Below, piece after piece: positions 15,830 to 21,451 of a stretch of DNA of 21,953 nucleotides; positions within the stretch are counted from its first letter, which is position 1, and each line of letters starts with the position of its first letter. Under the pieces are notes generated by a model that was not told the DNA's origin, ran no database searches, and was given only the letters and a program-made list of their open reading frames with translations. Made by a program: the position numbers and the translations under genes. The stretch is from a virus: positions 1-21,953 of the IMG/VR virus record IMGVR_UViG_3300021959_009755. The stretch is one strand, 5' to 3'.

Positions 15830-16388
15830 TAGCGTATACTACACCTGATGTTAGTACACAATCACTCTCAAGATCTTCAAATAGAATTTCTCCTGATTCT
15901 AATAAATTAGAATTTTCTATGCATACATTTTTTGATATAGAAGAATAAGGAGAAAGTACATTATGATTTCCTATACCACAATTAACACTAATAGACGTAA
16001 AAGTACATAATAAATTAAAGTTACCTACTTGAGTATTAGCATTTACTAATGAAAACATTAAAAATAAATTACCAATTCCTATAGTAGAACTTAATGATTG
16101 GTAAGAATTAGGTGCTGACATATTAGGCCAGTGATTAATATTGAGTTCATAATAACCTAAAAAGTGGTTATAGAATTGCGTTCTCCACTTAGGGTTAGCA
16201 GTACCTAATATTAATTGTGCTTCTGGTGGATAGGTAAAAGCTTTTGCACCATCTTCTCCAATACAAAAAGCCTTACCATCTTTTAATATGATAAAGCCTC
16301 CAAAGTTTTTTATATGATTAGCCACAATTATTTGCTCAAATACTTCTTGAGCAAAACTTCCGTTTCCTAGAATATATAATTTATTCAT
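15822..16388 (-). CDS. Second NeuD-like acyltransferase, left-handed beta-helix
   Basis: The protein has 188 aa from the ATG at 16388 (preceded by GAGA at a usable distance); an in-frame ATG at 16400 would add MRNK and begin only nine bases after the tmRNA. The N-terminus LYILGNGSFAQEVFEQIIVANH matches the NeuD Rossmann segment. The C-terminal 80 residues are hexapeptide-like turns (TIGIGNLFLMFSLVNANTQVGNFNLLCTFTSISVNCGIGNHNVLSPYSSIS). Unlike the enzyme at 13829, it lacks the typical GxPAR end and the conserved catalytic His turn is degraded (SVNCGIGNHNV), so activity is less certain. It is the first gene of the sugar cluster and follows the tmRNA directly. Confidence 0.72.
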   Translation of the reverse strand: MNKLYILGNGSFAQEVFEQIIVANHIKNFGGFIILKDGKAFCIGEDGAKAFTYPPEAQLILGTANPKWRTQFYNHFLGYYELNINHWPNMSAPNSYQSLSSTIGIGNLFLMFSLVNANTQVGNFNLLCTFTSISVNCGIGNHNVLSPYSSISKNVCIENSNLLESGEILFEDLESDCVLTSGVVYAND

Positions 16389-16450
16389 TTTATTTCTCAT
16401 TATGATTAGAGGCCCGTTCTGTTTCTAGGTGGAACCCATACCCACCAGTA

Positions 16451-16495
16451 TTAAGCTGCTAGAGCATAACCTGTAGGCGCAAAATTATCGTTTGC
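16451..16495 (-). other. tmRNA tag reading frame (ANDNFAPTGYALAA)
   Basis: Inside the coding piece a frame opens with a GCA resume codon and ends at TAA after 14 codons, giving ANDNFAPTGYALAA. The ANDN start is characteristic of alphaproteobacterial tags and ALAA of tags read by ClpXP, as the charged Ala from the acceptor piece is added first. The frame has no start codon, as expected for trans-translation. A YALAA end is the same as in the E. coli tag; the middle (FAPTG) is not one I know from a particular host. Confidence 0.92.
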
Positions 16496-16581
16496 ATTTG
16501 TAGTTGTCTTACGATTAAGGTTGTTTGCACACCTGCTTCTCCACTTAACTATACACTACCTGTCGATCCTATTTCAGCCCC

Positions 16582-16656
16582 ATCAAAAACATACTGTTGC
16601 TCAAGGTTGCGATCCTACGTAGACTTATTGACGCTTTCACGTACTCAGCATGTTTG
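16582..16656 (-). other. Intervening loop removed from the tmRNA precursor
   Basis: The 75 bases join the CCA end to the GGGGCTG start of the coding piece. The two flanks can extend the acceptor stem: CAAA with TTTG, then, beyond a two-base bulge, CATGCTG with CAGTATG (seven pairs with one wobble). This is what a permuted precursor needs before nuclease processing to two pieces. The middle contains another complementary pair (TACGT / ACGTA). Confidence 0.8.
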
Positions 16657-16691
16657 TGGTGGAGCTGTCGGGTACTGCCCCCGAGTCCAGT

Positions 16692-16838
16692 TCAGCTTTC
16701 GTCTTGCTTCTTCAAAGCACTTTGTTTAGCTAGTCTTTTTAATTCTTCAAAATCAATAGTAGCAGATTTTATTAACATATGATCTTCTTCTATTGACCCT
16801 TCTATTTCGTCATCATCAGGTAAAATAACTTTCGTCAA
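16692..16838 (-). CDS. Small 48-aa acidic ORF overlapping the tmRNA acceptor piece
   Basis: The frame starts at a TTG (16838) with a strong AAAGGAG seven bases upstream and 23 bases inside the end of the WYL_2-like gene. It encodes an acidic first half (DDDEIEGSIEED) and a helical Lys-rich second half (IDFEELKRLAKQSALKKQ), 48 aa in total. An ATG at codon 21 also exists but lacks a ribosome binding site. The stop TGA lies about 35 bases upstream of the CCA end, within the expected P2 strand of the tmRNA, so the same bases would serve as codons in the primary transcript and as structure in the mature RNA. No family is recognised. The overlap and RBS make it plausible, the small size keeps it uncertain. 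Confidence 0.5.
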   Translation of the reverse strand: MTKVILPDDDEIEGSIEEDHMLIKSATIDFEELKRLAKQSALKKQDES

Positions 16839-17064
16839 TGGATAACTCCTTTGGGTCAGATTCTACAGAGTTCCAATTAAATACTCTATAATTATCTGCT
16901 TCTAAATCCCAAACCAGTTCCATACCTTCTGGATATGATTGTTCAGAACCTGCTCCTAATACTGTTGTACTAAGAAATGACTGAGGTAAATCAGAAATTT
17001 TAGCAAACACCATATTTCTTGATTCACCGTTTTTCTTTTTAAATGTTCCTTTGAACGCTCTCAT
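16816..17064 (-). CDS. WYL_2 (DUF2693)-like SH3-fold protein
   Basis: The protein has 82 aa from the ATG at 17064, which has GGAG six bases upstream; an ATG at 17076 would add METI-type residues but has no such site. The sequence follows the WYL_2/Sm-like SH3 pattern common in marine T4-like phages: GTFKKKNGESRNMVF (strand-turn-strand with NGxxR), ISDLPQSFL, then GMELVWDLEADNYRVFNWNSV, in which VWD...xFRW is the signature. Members have no established function; the fold suggests RNA or protein binding. It is the first gene behind the promoter candidate at 17092-17120, and the tmRNA follows within the same transcription unit. Confidence 0.6.
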   Translation of the reverse strand: MRAFKGTFKKKNGESRNMVFAKISDLPQSFLSTTVLGAGSEQSYPEGMELVWDLEADNYRVFNWNSVESDPKELSIDESYFT

Positions 17065-17091
17065 TGTTATCTCCATATTTATTATATATGT

Positions 17092-17120
17092 ATAATAGAC
17101 AATGAATAAGCAGTTAGCAA
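17092..17120 (-). promoter_or_regulatory. Sigma70-like promoter candidate for the WYL_2/tmRNA segment
   Basis: TTGCTA (17115-17120) and TATTAT (17092-17097) stand 17 bases apart on the minus strand, directly after the stop of the 109-aa gene in a 56-base gap. Transcription would begin near 17085 and run through the small genes into the tmRNA about 350 bases on. No closer promoter for the tmRNA is apparent. The -35 is only a 4/6 match, so confidence is moderate. Confidence 0.38.
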
Positions 17121-17450
17121 CTACAAAATAACTTTTTTAGAGTCAGTGTGTTGGCTAATTGTTTGTACTAACTTTTTTGATGCAGCATACCAATCTTCAT
17201 GAGTAAACCTAAAATGATAATCTATATGTCCTATTTTATAAAATAGTTTTATATGATCTGCTTTTCTTAAAAATTGACAATACATACCGTCTACCATCCA
17301 TTCATATTGTTTAGTAGAAGGCGTACAGATTTTAGTAACTCTATGTAAAGGCATTACTAAATTTTGTACATGATTATCACTAACTTTTAGACCGAGATGC
17401 ACTATTTCTTTTCTGAAATCCACTTGAATTTTTATTGGATCTGGAAACAT
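17121..17450 (-). CDS. 109-aa protein of unknown function overprinting the bS21 tail
   Basis: The protein has 109 aa starting at the ATG at 17450, inside the bS21 gene, with which it shares 71 bases in another frame. AGGA lies about 12 bases upstream, a weak site. The sequence is beta-rich (VDFRKEIVHLGLKV, IKLFYKIGHIDYHFRF) with a helix at the end (WYAASKKLVQTISQH). I do not recognise the family. Whether its start is truly at 17450 or at a non-ATG codon downstream of the bS21 stop decides how much of the overlap is real. It seems to be co-transcribed with bS21. Confidence 0.6.
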   Translation of the reverse strand: MFPDPIKIQVDFRKEIVHLGLKVSDNHVQNLVMPLHRVTKICTPSTKQYEWMVDGMYCQFLRKADHIKLFYKIGHIDYHFRFTHEDWYAASKKLVQTISQHTDSKKVIL

Positions 17451-17694
17451 TTTTATTTTTATTCCTATTTTTTCTCATAGCATTTAACTCGTTACGAATC
17501 ATTTGCTGTTCTATCTGCTCACGTTTTTTATGCCATCTTTTCTTACCAGCTTTAGCAGCTAATCTACGTTTTTCGCCTGGAGGAGTAAAATGACGTTTTT
17601 CACGTAGTTCTTTAGTCATACCTTCATTGTGAAGTTTCTTTTTAAGAATACGCATAGCTTTATCTACGTCGTTATTACGAACGTAAATAGTCAT
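17380..17694 (-). CDS. rpsU: Ribosomal protein bS21 with basic C-terminal extension
   Basis: From the ATG at 17694 the protein has 104 aa. Residues 1-66 align with bS21: TIYVRNNDVDKAMRILKKKL (first helix), NEGMTKELREKRHFTPPGEKRRL and AAKAGKKRWHKKREQIEQQ. bS21 sits on the 30S platform near the anti-Shine-Dalgarno and is needed for initiation on structured leaders. The family is usually about 65-75 aa; here a further 30 residues (RKNRNKNKNVSRSNKNSSG and onwards) are Lys/Arg/Asn/Ser-rich and disordered, and their DNA overlaps the next gene. A small inverted repeat (CCCA/TGGG) lies between the stop of the gene upstream and the start, near a weak GGGA site. The longer frame starting at 17799 is a non-coding extension. 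Phage bS21 copies are known in SAR11 and other marine phages. Confidence 0.9.
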   Translation of the reverse strand: MTIYVRNNDVDKAMRILKKKLHNEGMTKELREKRHFTPPGEKRRLAAKAGKKRWHKKREQIEQQMIRNELNAMRKNRNKNKNVSRSNKNSSGFQKRNSASRSKS

Positions 17695-17707
17695 TGTTTT
17701 TATCCCA

Positions 17708-18658
17708 TTATTTCTGGGTCTTGGTTTCATATTTTTCATACTGTTCGTAATAATCCTTGATAGTAGACTCATAATCTCTAAACTCGTAGTCGAAATCAAA
17801 AGTCTGTCTAAGTTTATTTGATAAGAGTAATCCTCTCTTCTTACCTGTTGGTCCTAATTTATATTGTGTCTCAAAAGATTTAGGATATACTGCTTTGAGA
17901 GCTTCAGCGTTGCGAGTAAAATCATAAGAGATATTATATGCTCCTGGATTCCATTTGTCTATAATATTTTTTATGCTTAATACAAAGTCTTTTATATATA
18001 TACAACCAGCTTTTTCAACTAACACAGGTTTATTAATAGCAATTTGTCTTTCTATATTCATCCAGATAGGAAATTTTCCATCTCCCATGCCATAAACATG
18101 AATCGGTCTAAGGCATACATCTGTTTTGCTTAGGGCTTTCTCTGCTTCAATTTTACAACTCCCATATAGGTCTACACTTCCTAAAGAGTACTGCTCGTCA
18201 ATTAGATCTTCCCAAGTGCCATAAACCATGCTACTACTTATGTGTAAGCAAGGAGTATCCGGAAAGAATGTTTTTATGTTCTTAAATCCTGATACTATCG
18301 AATGTTGAGTGAAGCACTTAAAATGTTGACTTAATATAGCTTCACTTAGTGCACCACAGTTTATTATTAAATCATATTTATTTTGTTTAAAACTATCAGA
18401 CATATCAAATGTCCATTGTTTATATAGTTTTCTAAATCGGCCTTTAACCAAGCCTATTCTATATTTTAGTGCTAAACGTCTATGTCTTTTTTCTATTGCA
18501 TTGGTTTTTTGTAAACCTTTTTTACCTCTATGAATATATTGATAACTTACATATGAATCATCAAATTTATCAATAATATCTATTGTATGATTCTTACTTA
18601 ATTCCCACACTAAATGACTGCCTATAAAACCTAGACCTCCAGTTATTAGTATATTCAT
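17708..18658 (-). CDS. NAD-dependent sugar epimerase/dehydratase (extended SDR)
   Basis: The protein has 316 aa. NILITGGLGFIGSHL (2-16) is a textbook GxxGxxG, and VDLYGSCKIEAEKAL (162-176) holds YxxxK (Y165, K169) after HISSSMVYG (139-147). The middle (KGLQKTNAIEKRHRRLALKYRIGLVKGRFRKLYK, positions 47-80) is a long basic insertion not expected in usual SDRs and may bind an acidic partner such as nucleic acid or phospholipid. It lies apart from the sugar cluster, separated by bS21 and the tmRNA, and shares little sequence with the two SDRs at 8496-10519, so it may serve a different pathway. NDP-sugar specificity cannot be read. Confidence 0.8.
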   Translation of the reverse strand: MNILITGGLGFIGSHLVWELSKNHTIDIIDKFDDSYVSYQYIHRGKKGLQKTNAIEKRHRRLALKYRIGLVKGRFRKLYKQWTFDMSDSFKQNKYDLIINCGALSEAILSQHFKCFTQHSIVSGFKNIKTFFPDTPCLHISSSMVYGTWEDLIDEQYSLGSVDLYGSCKIEAEKALSKTDVCLRPIHVYGMGDGKFPIWMNIERQIAINKPVLVEKAGCIYIKDFVLSIKNIIDKWNPGAYNISYDFTRNAEALKAVYPKSFETQYKLGPTGKKRGLLLSNKLRQTFDFDYEFRDYESTIKDYYEQYEKYETKTQK

Positions 18659-18660
18659 TA

Positions 18661-18921
18661 TTAACCAATAGCTCCCTTAACCCACTTTATAGCGTAATCA
18701 TTAGTCATCTTAGCATGTATATGGTTTAAATGCACGTCATTTTTAAATACCATAAAACACGGCATTCTATCAGGTCTTTTACAATATCTTGTTAGTCTGT
18801 CATCATTTTCATTAGCAAACTCAGTTTCGAGGTCTGAAATCTCATTAGCTATTGACACAAGCTGAGATTGTATATATGATGAATTTATAGAATTAGAAAA
18901 TCCTACTAATTTATGACTCAT
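18661..18921 (-). CDS. 86-aa protein, possibly with a thioredoxin-like end
   Basis: The protein has 86 aa with a plausible AAGGA-type site upstream of the ATG and an 11-base overlap with the coiled-coil gene. Residues 1-35 are polar and helical (SQLVSIANEISDLETEFANEND). From residue 40 on, RYCKRPDRMPCFMVFKNDVHLNHIHAKMTNDYAIKWV resembles the Pro-strand-turn-strand end of a thioredoxin-like fold (cis-Pro then FMVFKN). There are two Cys (C47, C55), not spaced as CxxC. No firm family; the call is only a resemblance. Confidence 0.5.
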   Translation of the reverse strand: MSHKLVGFSNSINSSYIQSQLVSIANEISDLETEFANENDDRLTRYCKRPDRMPCFMVFKNDVHLNHIHAKMTNDYAIKWVKGAIG

Positions 18922-19096
18922 TTACTCTATCCTTTAAGAACTCTACTTGAGCAGTGAGAGTTTCTATTTGTTCTTTTAGTTCTACAATTTCTTGATGTAA
19001 ATATTTAATATCACCTGCTTGATCAGCAGCTAATTCATTTATATTGGCATTTACTTGCCTAATTTCAAATCTTAAATCTTTTTCAGTTAAATACAT
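18911..19096 (-). CDS. 61-aa coiled-coil protein
   Basis: The protein has 61 aa and is nearly all heptad repeat (IRQVNANINELAADQAGDIKYLHQEIVELKEQIETLTAQVEFLKDRV), with hydrophobic residues at positions a and d, so it should form a parallel coiled coil. It is the first gene of the minus-strand array; the predicted transcription start is within a base or two of its ATG. No ribosome binding site fits upstream, as the leader would be absent. It may form a trimer or dimer with a virion or chaperone function; nothing identifies it. Confidence 0.55.
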   Translation of the reverse strand: MYLTEKDLRFEIRQVNANINELAADQAGDIKYLHQEIVELKEQIETLTAQVEFLKDRVNES

Positions 19097-19102
19097 ATTG
19101 TC

Positions 19103-19131
19103 ATTATACTTTGAAAAAGTTTTTAGGTCAA
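19103..19131 (-). promoter_or_regulatory. Strong sigma70-type promoter heading the minus-strand array
   Basis: TTGACC (19126-19131), 17 bases, TATAAT (19103-19108). Both hexamers and the spacer are nearly ideal. It is located in the 56-base gap between the divergent arrays and is the natural early promoter of the minus strand. The first transcribed base should be about 19096, which is also the A of the start codon of the coiled-coil gene, so the message may be leaderless. Confidence 0.6.
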
Positions 19132-19152
19132 CATAAAAACAAAAGTGTAAAC

Positions 19153-19869
19153 ATGATAGATAAAATTAAAGCTGCAGAAGTATTTAAAAATTTAGATGAT
19201 AGGTGTATACCTATAATAGCTCCTCCAGGTTTACGAGGGCATGCAACTCTTAGAATATTATGTAGCCATAAAGAAGTGTGGTGGGATAGTTCTTTAATGA
19301 ATTACAATGGTATACCTGATATAGATTCATTAACTTACCCTGATGATGGTATATTTATAGACTTTAGAACTCCGGATGCTCCTCATAGTATTAATTTTAT
19401 GAGTGCACACACTATAATGATTACTAATAGACCACTAAATAGATTAAAATGTTTTGACATAATAAAAGACTATTATGATGATCCAAAAAATATTTTACAA
19501 AGTCATACTATATTTCAAGCACATTATATTGAGCATATTCCAGTTAGACCTTTTATATATTTATACAGTTCAAACTTAGCTTATACTATTAAACAAAGAT
19601 CAGTATGGTTTAATAGAGATTATAAAGAAGCAGGCACAGAATATTATAATAAAAAAACTAAAAATTTTATGGAGAATCCTATAAAACAACCTTTAGCTTT
19701 TAATATTGATGTTTATAAACTGTATTCAGAAGATGATTTAGTATTTGAGTCTGAGTATCAAAAAATTGTAAATCATTTTAATTTTACTTCAAATATTGAT
19801 CGTGTTAGGTCTTTTATTAAACTTTATTTAGATAGAGAAAAATCGGTAACTCCCCATGAAAACAATTAA
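19153..19869 (+). CDS. Unrecognised 238-aa protein, possibly sulfotransferase-like
   Basis: I prefer the ATG at 19153 to a TTG at 19111, because the DNA in between belongs to the divergent promoter. The protein is 238 aa, with IPIIAPPGLRGHATLRILCSHKEVWWD (24-50) near the N-terminus, whose PxGxxG-type turn followed by an Arg-rich helix recalls the phosphosulfate-binding loop of sulfotransferases and some phage relatives. The end, YQKIVNHFNFTSNIDRVRSFIKLYL, is also in the style of marine phage sulfotransferase-like proteins. The middle (DGIFIDFRTPDAPHSINFM, RPFIYLYSSNLAY) is unknown to me. No membrane span. It overlaps the SGNH hydrolase start by 14 bases, so the two are co-translated and may modify the same surface polymer. 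The sulfotransferase reading is weak. Confidence 0.55.
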   Translation: MIDKIKAAEVFKNLDDRCIPIIAPPGLRGHATLRILCSHKEVWWDSSLMNYNGIPDIDSLTYPDDGIFIDFRTPDAPHSINFMSAHTIMITNRPLNRLKCFDIIKDYYDDPKNILQSHTIFQAHYIEHIPVRPFIYLYSSNLAYTIKQRSVWFNRDYKEAGTEYYNKKTKNFMENPIKQPLAFNIDVYKLYSEDDLVFESEYQKIVNHFNFTSNIDRVRSFIKLYLDREKSVTPHENN

Positions 19870-20449
19870 TTTTTGTGGTGACTCGTTTGCTTGTATGGAC
19901 GGTCCTACAGAAGTAAAACTATTAATGTGGCAATCTATACTTGCAAAAAAATTAAACTGTACTATTACTGGAACAGGTAAATCAGGTACTGCATACGAAC
20001 ATGCTATTAAAAGTTTTGATGCTAAAACAGATTATACTATTTTTTGTTGGACAGATTCTGCTAGACTGTGGACTAAAGAAAATATACCCATGAGTTTTAC
20101 TTTAGCAGATAAACAAAAAGGCAAAGATAAGAGATATGCAGCTGCATATCTTTATTATAAATACTTATGGGATGAACAATACTGTGAACAACGCTATTAT
20201 AGAGATCTATATTGGTTTGATCATGCAGTTTTATCTGAGTATAAAGGACTAATTATACATTTACCTTGTTTTGATAATATATATCAATTTACACATGGTA
20301 TAAATCAACAACATAAGCTCTTTAATTTTTCTTTTTCAAGACATGCTAAAGCAAAAAGTAAAGAACCAGAGTTTGCTAATCACCTAACTAAACATGAAAA
20401 TGCTATGTTAGCAGATAAACTATATAACATAATTAAACAACATGTGTAG
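19856..20449 (+). CDS. SGNH/GDSL-family hydrolase
   Basis: The protein has 197 aa. NFCGDSFACMD (5-15) carries the nucleophile Ser of the GDS motif, TGTGKSGTAYEHAI the Gly block with its oxyanion-hole residues, DYTIFCWTDSARLW the next strand, and FANHLTKHENAMLADKL (173-189) the C-terminal block with a His (H176, NHLT) in the place of the catalytic His. SGNH enzymes remove acyl groups from sugars, peptidoglycan or lipids. In T4-like marine phages, related proteins are found among tail-fibre or glycan genes, so deacetylation of host surface glycans is a reasonable guess. The Asp of the usual DxxH motif is not obvious. There is no ribosome binding site; translation is probably coupled to the gene before it. 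Confidence 0.72.
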   Translation: MKTINFCGDSFACMDGPTEVKLLMWQSILAKKLNCTITGTGKSGTAYEHAIKSFDAKTDYTIFCWTDSARLWTKENIPMSFTLADKQKGKDKRYAAAYLYYKYLWDEQYCEQRYYRDLYWFDHAVLSEYKGLIIHLPCFDNIYQFTHGINQQHKLFNFSFSRHAKAKSKEPEFANHLTKHENAMLADKLYNIIKQHV

Positions 20450-20491
20450 CACAAAATTCATTTTATGATTGCATGATTCTCTTTTTAGTTG

Positions 20492-20499
20492 TATAAATA
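20492..20499 (+). promoter_or_regulatory. T4-type late promoter (TATAAATA)
   Basis: An exact TATAAATA, the sliding-clamp/gp55-dependent late promoter word of T4, lies in a true intergenic region 28 bases upstream of the next gene's ATG. Transcription would start near 20505, in front of the AAGGAAG ribosome binding site. The same word occurs by chance inside genes here, but only this copy is intergenic and correctly placed. Confidence 0.65.
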
Positions 20500-20526
20500 G
20501 TTAATTAATAAAAATTAAGGAAGATC

Positions 20527-20700
20527 ATGAAAAGACCAACTCTAACAGAAGCAAAAACATTCTTTTATCAAAATGCGCCATTTGTCATGGATGAGTATGA
20601 AGATATGAAACAAGATTATGGTGAGTTTTTTGCTGCACGATATATTATTGAAATACTAATTGATTATAGAAATAATGAGAAGGAAGTGAGTAATGGATAG
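20527..20700 (+). CDS. 57-aa protein, first gene behind the late promoter
   Basis: The frame, MKRPTLTEAKTFFYQNAPFV and onwards to a TAG at 20700, has a good AAGGAAG site four to five bases before the ATG. It is acidic and helical (DEYEDMKQDYGEFFAARYIIEILIDYR). No family is recognised. It overlaps the following gene by eight bases, which supports its reality, and both would be read from the TATAAATA promoter, so it is probably a late-expressed protein. Confidence 0.65.
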   Translation: MKRPTLTEAKTFFYQNAPFVMDEYEDMKQDYGEFFAARYIIEILIDYRNNEKEVSNG

Positions 20701-21007
20701 AATTGTAAACCCGCTTAATGCCATAGGATATTCAGACTGGGGTATTAAGCGTACAATTCGTGAGGCAGAAAATGTTTCACGTTGGAATCCGTGGAAATGT
20801 CATGAATGGATGGAAGAAGCTAGAGATCGTATGGATTTAGACAATTTATTTCACAATGAGTATGATTCAGCTGTACGTCGAATCAATGCTTATTGGCGTA
20901 TGCTTCCGCGATTTAGACATCACAATCCTGACGAATTTTGGAAAAGGGATAAAGTTAGCTACCCACCAATGTATCTGGAACTAATGGTAGATGATTCTGA
21001 TTGGTAG
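20693..21007 (+). CDS. 104-aa protein rich in Trp and Arg, unknown function
   Basis: The protein has 104 aa with AAGGAAGTGAG upstream of the ATG. It has eight Trp and many Arg (RTIREAENVSRWNPWKCHEWMEEARDR, AYWRMLPRFRHHNPDEFWKR) and looks mostly helical; it could be a small DNA- or RNA-binding or virion protein. I do not recognise it. Codon use differs from the neighbours: CGT/CGC/CGA for Arg and GC-ending codons, and the GC content is about 42% against below 30% in the surrounding genes. This points to strong selection for expression or to a different origin. Confidence 0.7.
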   Translation: MDRIVNPLNAIGYSDWGIKRTIREAENVSRWNPWKCHEWMEEARDRMDLDNLFHNEYDSAVRRINAYWRMLPRFRHHNPDEFWKRDKVSYPPMYLELMVDDSDW

Positions 21008-21059
21008 AATTTTCTATTTGCAACAAACTATAAACTATGCTATTAATAAGAGGTAAATT

Positions 21060-21431
21060 ATGTACTTTAAACTTGTGTCAAAAAATGGTTATCGTGATCT
21101 AGTAAGGAACGCGCGTCGAATATGTATTTCACAGCTGAGTGAAGAAGAAAAAAGCGCAGCTTTTGTAGAGCTGTATGAAATACTTAAGGACAAACTCTTC
21201 GAGTCTACGCGTTCACTTAATGTTGAAGCAGCTTATGCAGATCGCTGTATTCATTGGAACCAGCGTGACATTGACCAGATCAAGCCTGTGACCACTACAA
21301 GGAATCCATGGCTACGCTTCAAACGTGAGTTTGAACAGAGTTTGGATGGGAAAATGCCGTCTAAAAATATTGAGATAGCTCTGGCTTGGTTCTATGCAGC
21401 CCCGTATCGTGATGATTGGATTGCTTCCTAA
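21060..21431 (+). CDS. 123-aa protein, GC-rich, unknown function
   Basis: The protein has 123 aa with AAGAGG nine bases upstream of the ATG. It is helical and basic in the first half (GYRDLVRNARRICISQLSEEEKSAAFVELYEILKDKL) with a Trp/Arg-rich end (NPWLRFKREFEQSL, LAWFYAAPYRDDW). It shares the same style and elevated GC as the 104-aa gene before it (about 42% by my count over 21061-21420), so the two may be a pair. A TATAAACT in the 52-base gap (21029-21036) could be a degenerate late promoter. The gene is closed by a strong terminator. Confidence 0.7.
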   Translation: MYFKLVSKNGYRDLVRNARRICISQLSEEEKSAAFVELYEILKDKLFESTRSLNVEAAYADRCIHWNQRDIDQIKPVTTTRNPWLRFKREFEQSLDGKMPSKNIEIALAWFYAAPYRDDWIAS

Positions 21432-21451
21432 TACGACCGTAGGGAGTGTGC

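Larger units (their letters stand above)
16409..16722 (-). ncRNA. ssrA: Circularly permuted (two-piece) tmRNA, alphaproteobacterial type
   Basis: Read on the minus strand, the gene gives first the acceptor piece, ending GGACTCGG ... CAGCTCCACCA at 16657, then a 75-base intervening segment, then the coding piece starting GGGGCTG at 16581. GGGGCTG pairs over seven bases with CAGCTCC, including the G3-U70 wobble that specifies alanine; the T-arm is TCGGG/CCCGA with a seven-base loop, and the D-like stretch GGATCGACAGG follows. An encoded CCA and a tag frame (16451-16495) follow in the right order. The acceptor piece begins somewhere near 16700-16730 and the coding piece ends near 16409, after a GGTGG/CCACC hairpin and AGAAACAGAACGGGCC; these two ends are estimates. 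tmRNA with SmpB frees stalled ribosomes and adds a degradation tag. There is no private terminator: the next gene starts within about 20 bases. Confidence 0.95.

Noticed and set aside
16657-16722. A normal tRNA gene, because of the T-arm and CCA end
   Set aside because: No anticodon arm can be formed on the 5' side; the sequence pairs with GGGGCTG on the far side of the loop instead, as in tmRNA.
16597-16782. Plus-strand 61-aa open frame
   Set aside because: It is the complement of the tmRNA acceptor piece and loop, which has strong RNA structure and conserved motifs; the frame has no RBS and an unnatural composition.
17695-17799. Upstream extension of the bS21 frame
   Set aside because: The bS21 family starts with the MTIYVRN block at 17694; the extension overlaps the epimerase gene and has no homology-like features.
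19111-19152. TTG start for the first plus-strand gene
   Set aside because: The bases form the -35/-10 region of the divergent promoter; the ATG at 19153 is the first ordinary start.
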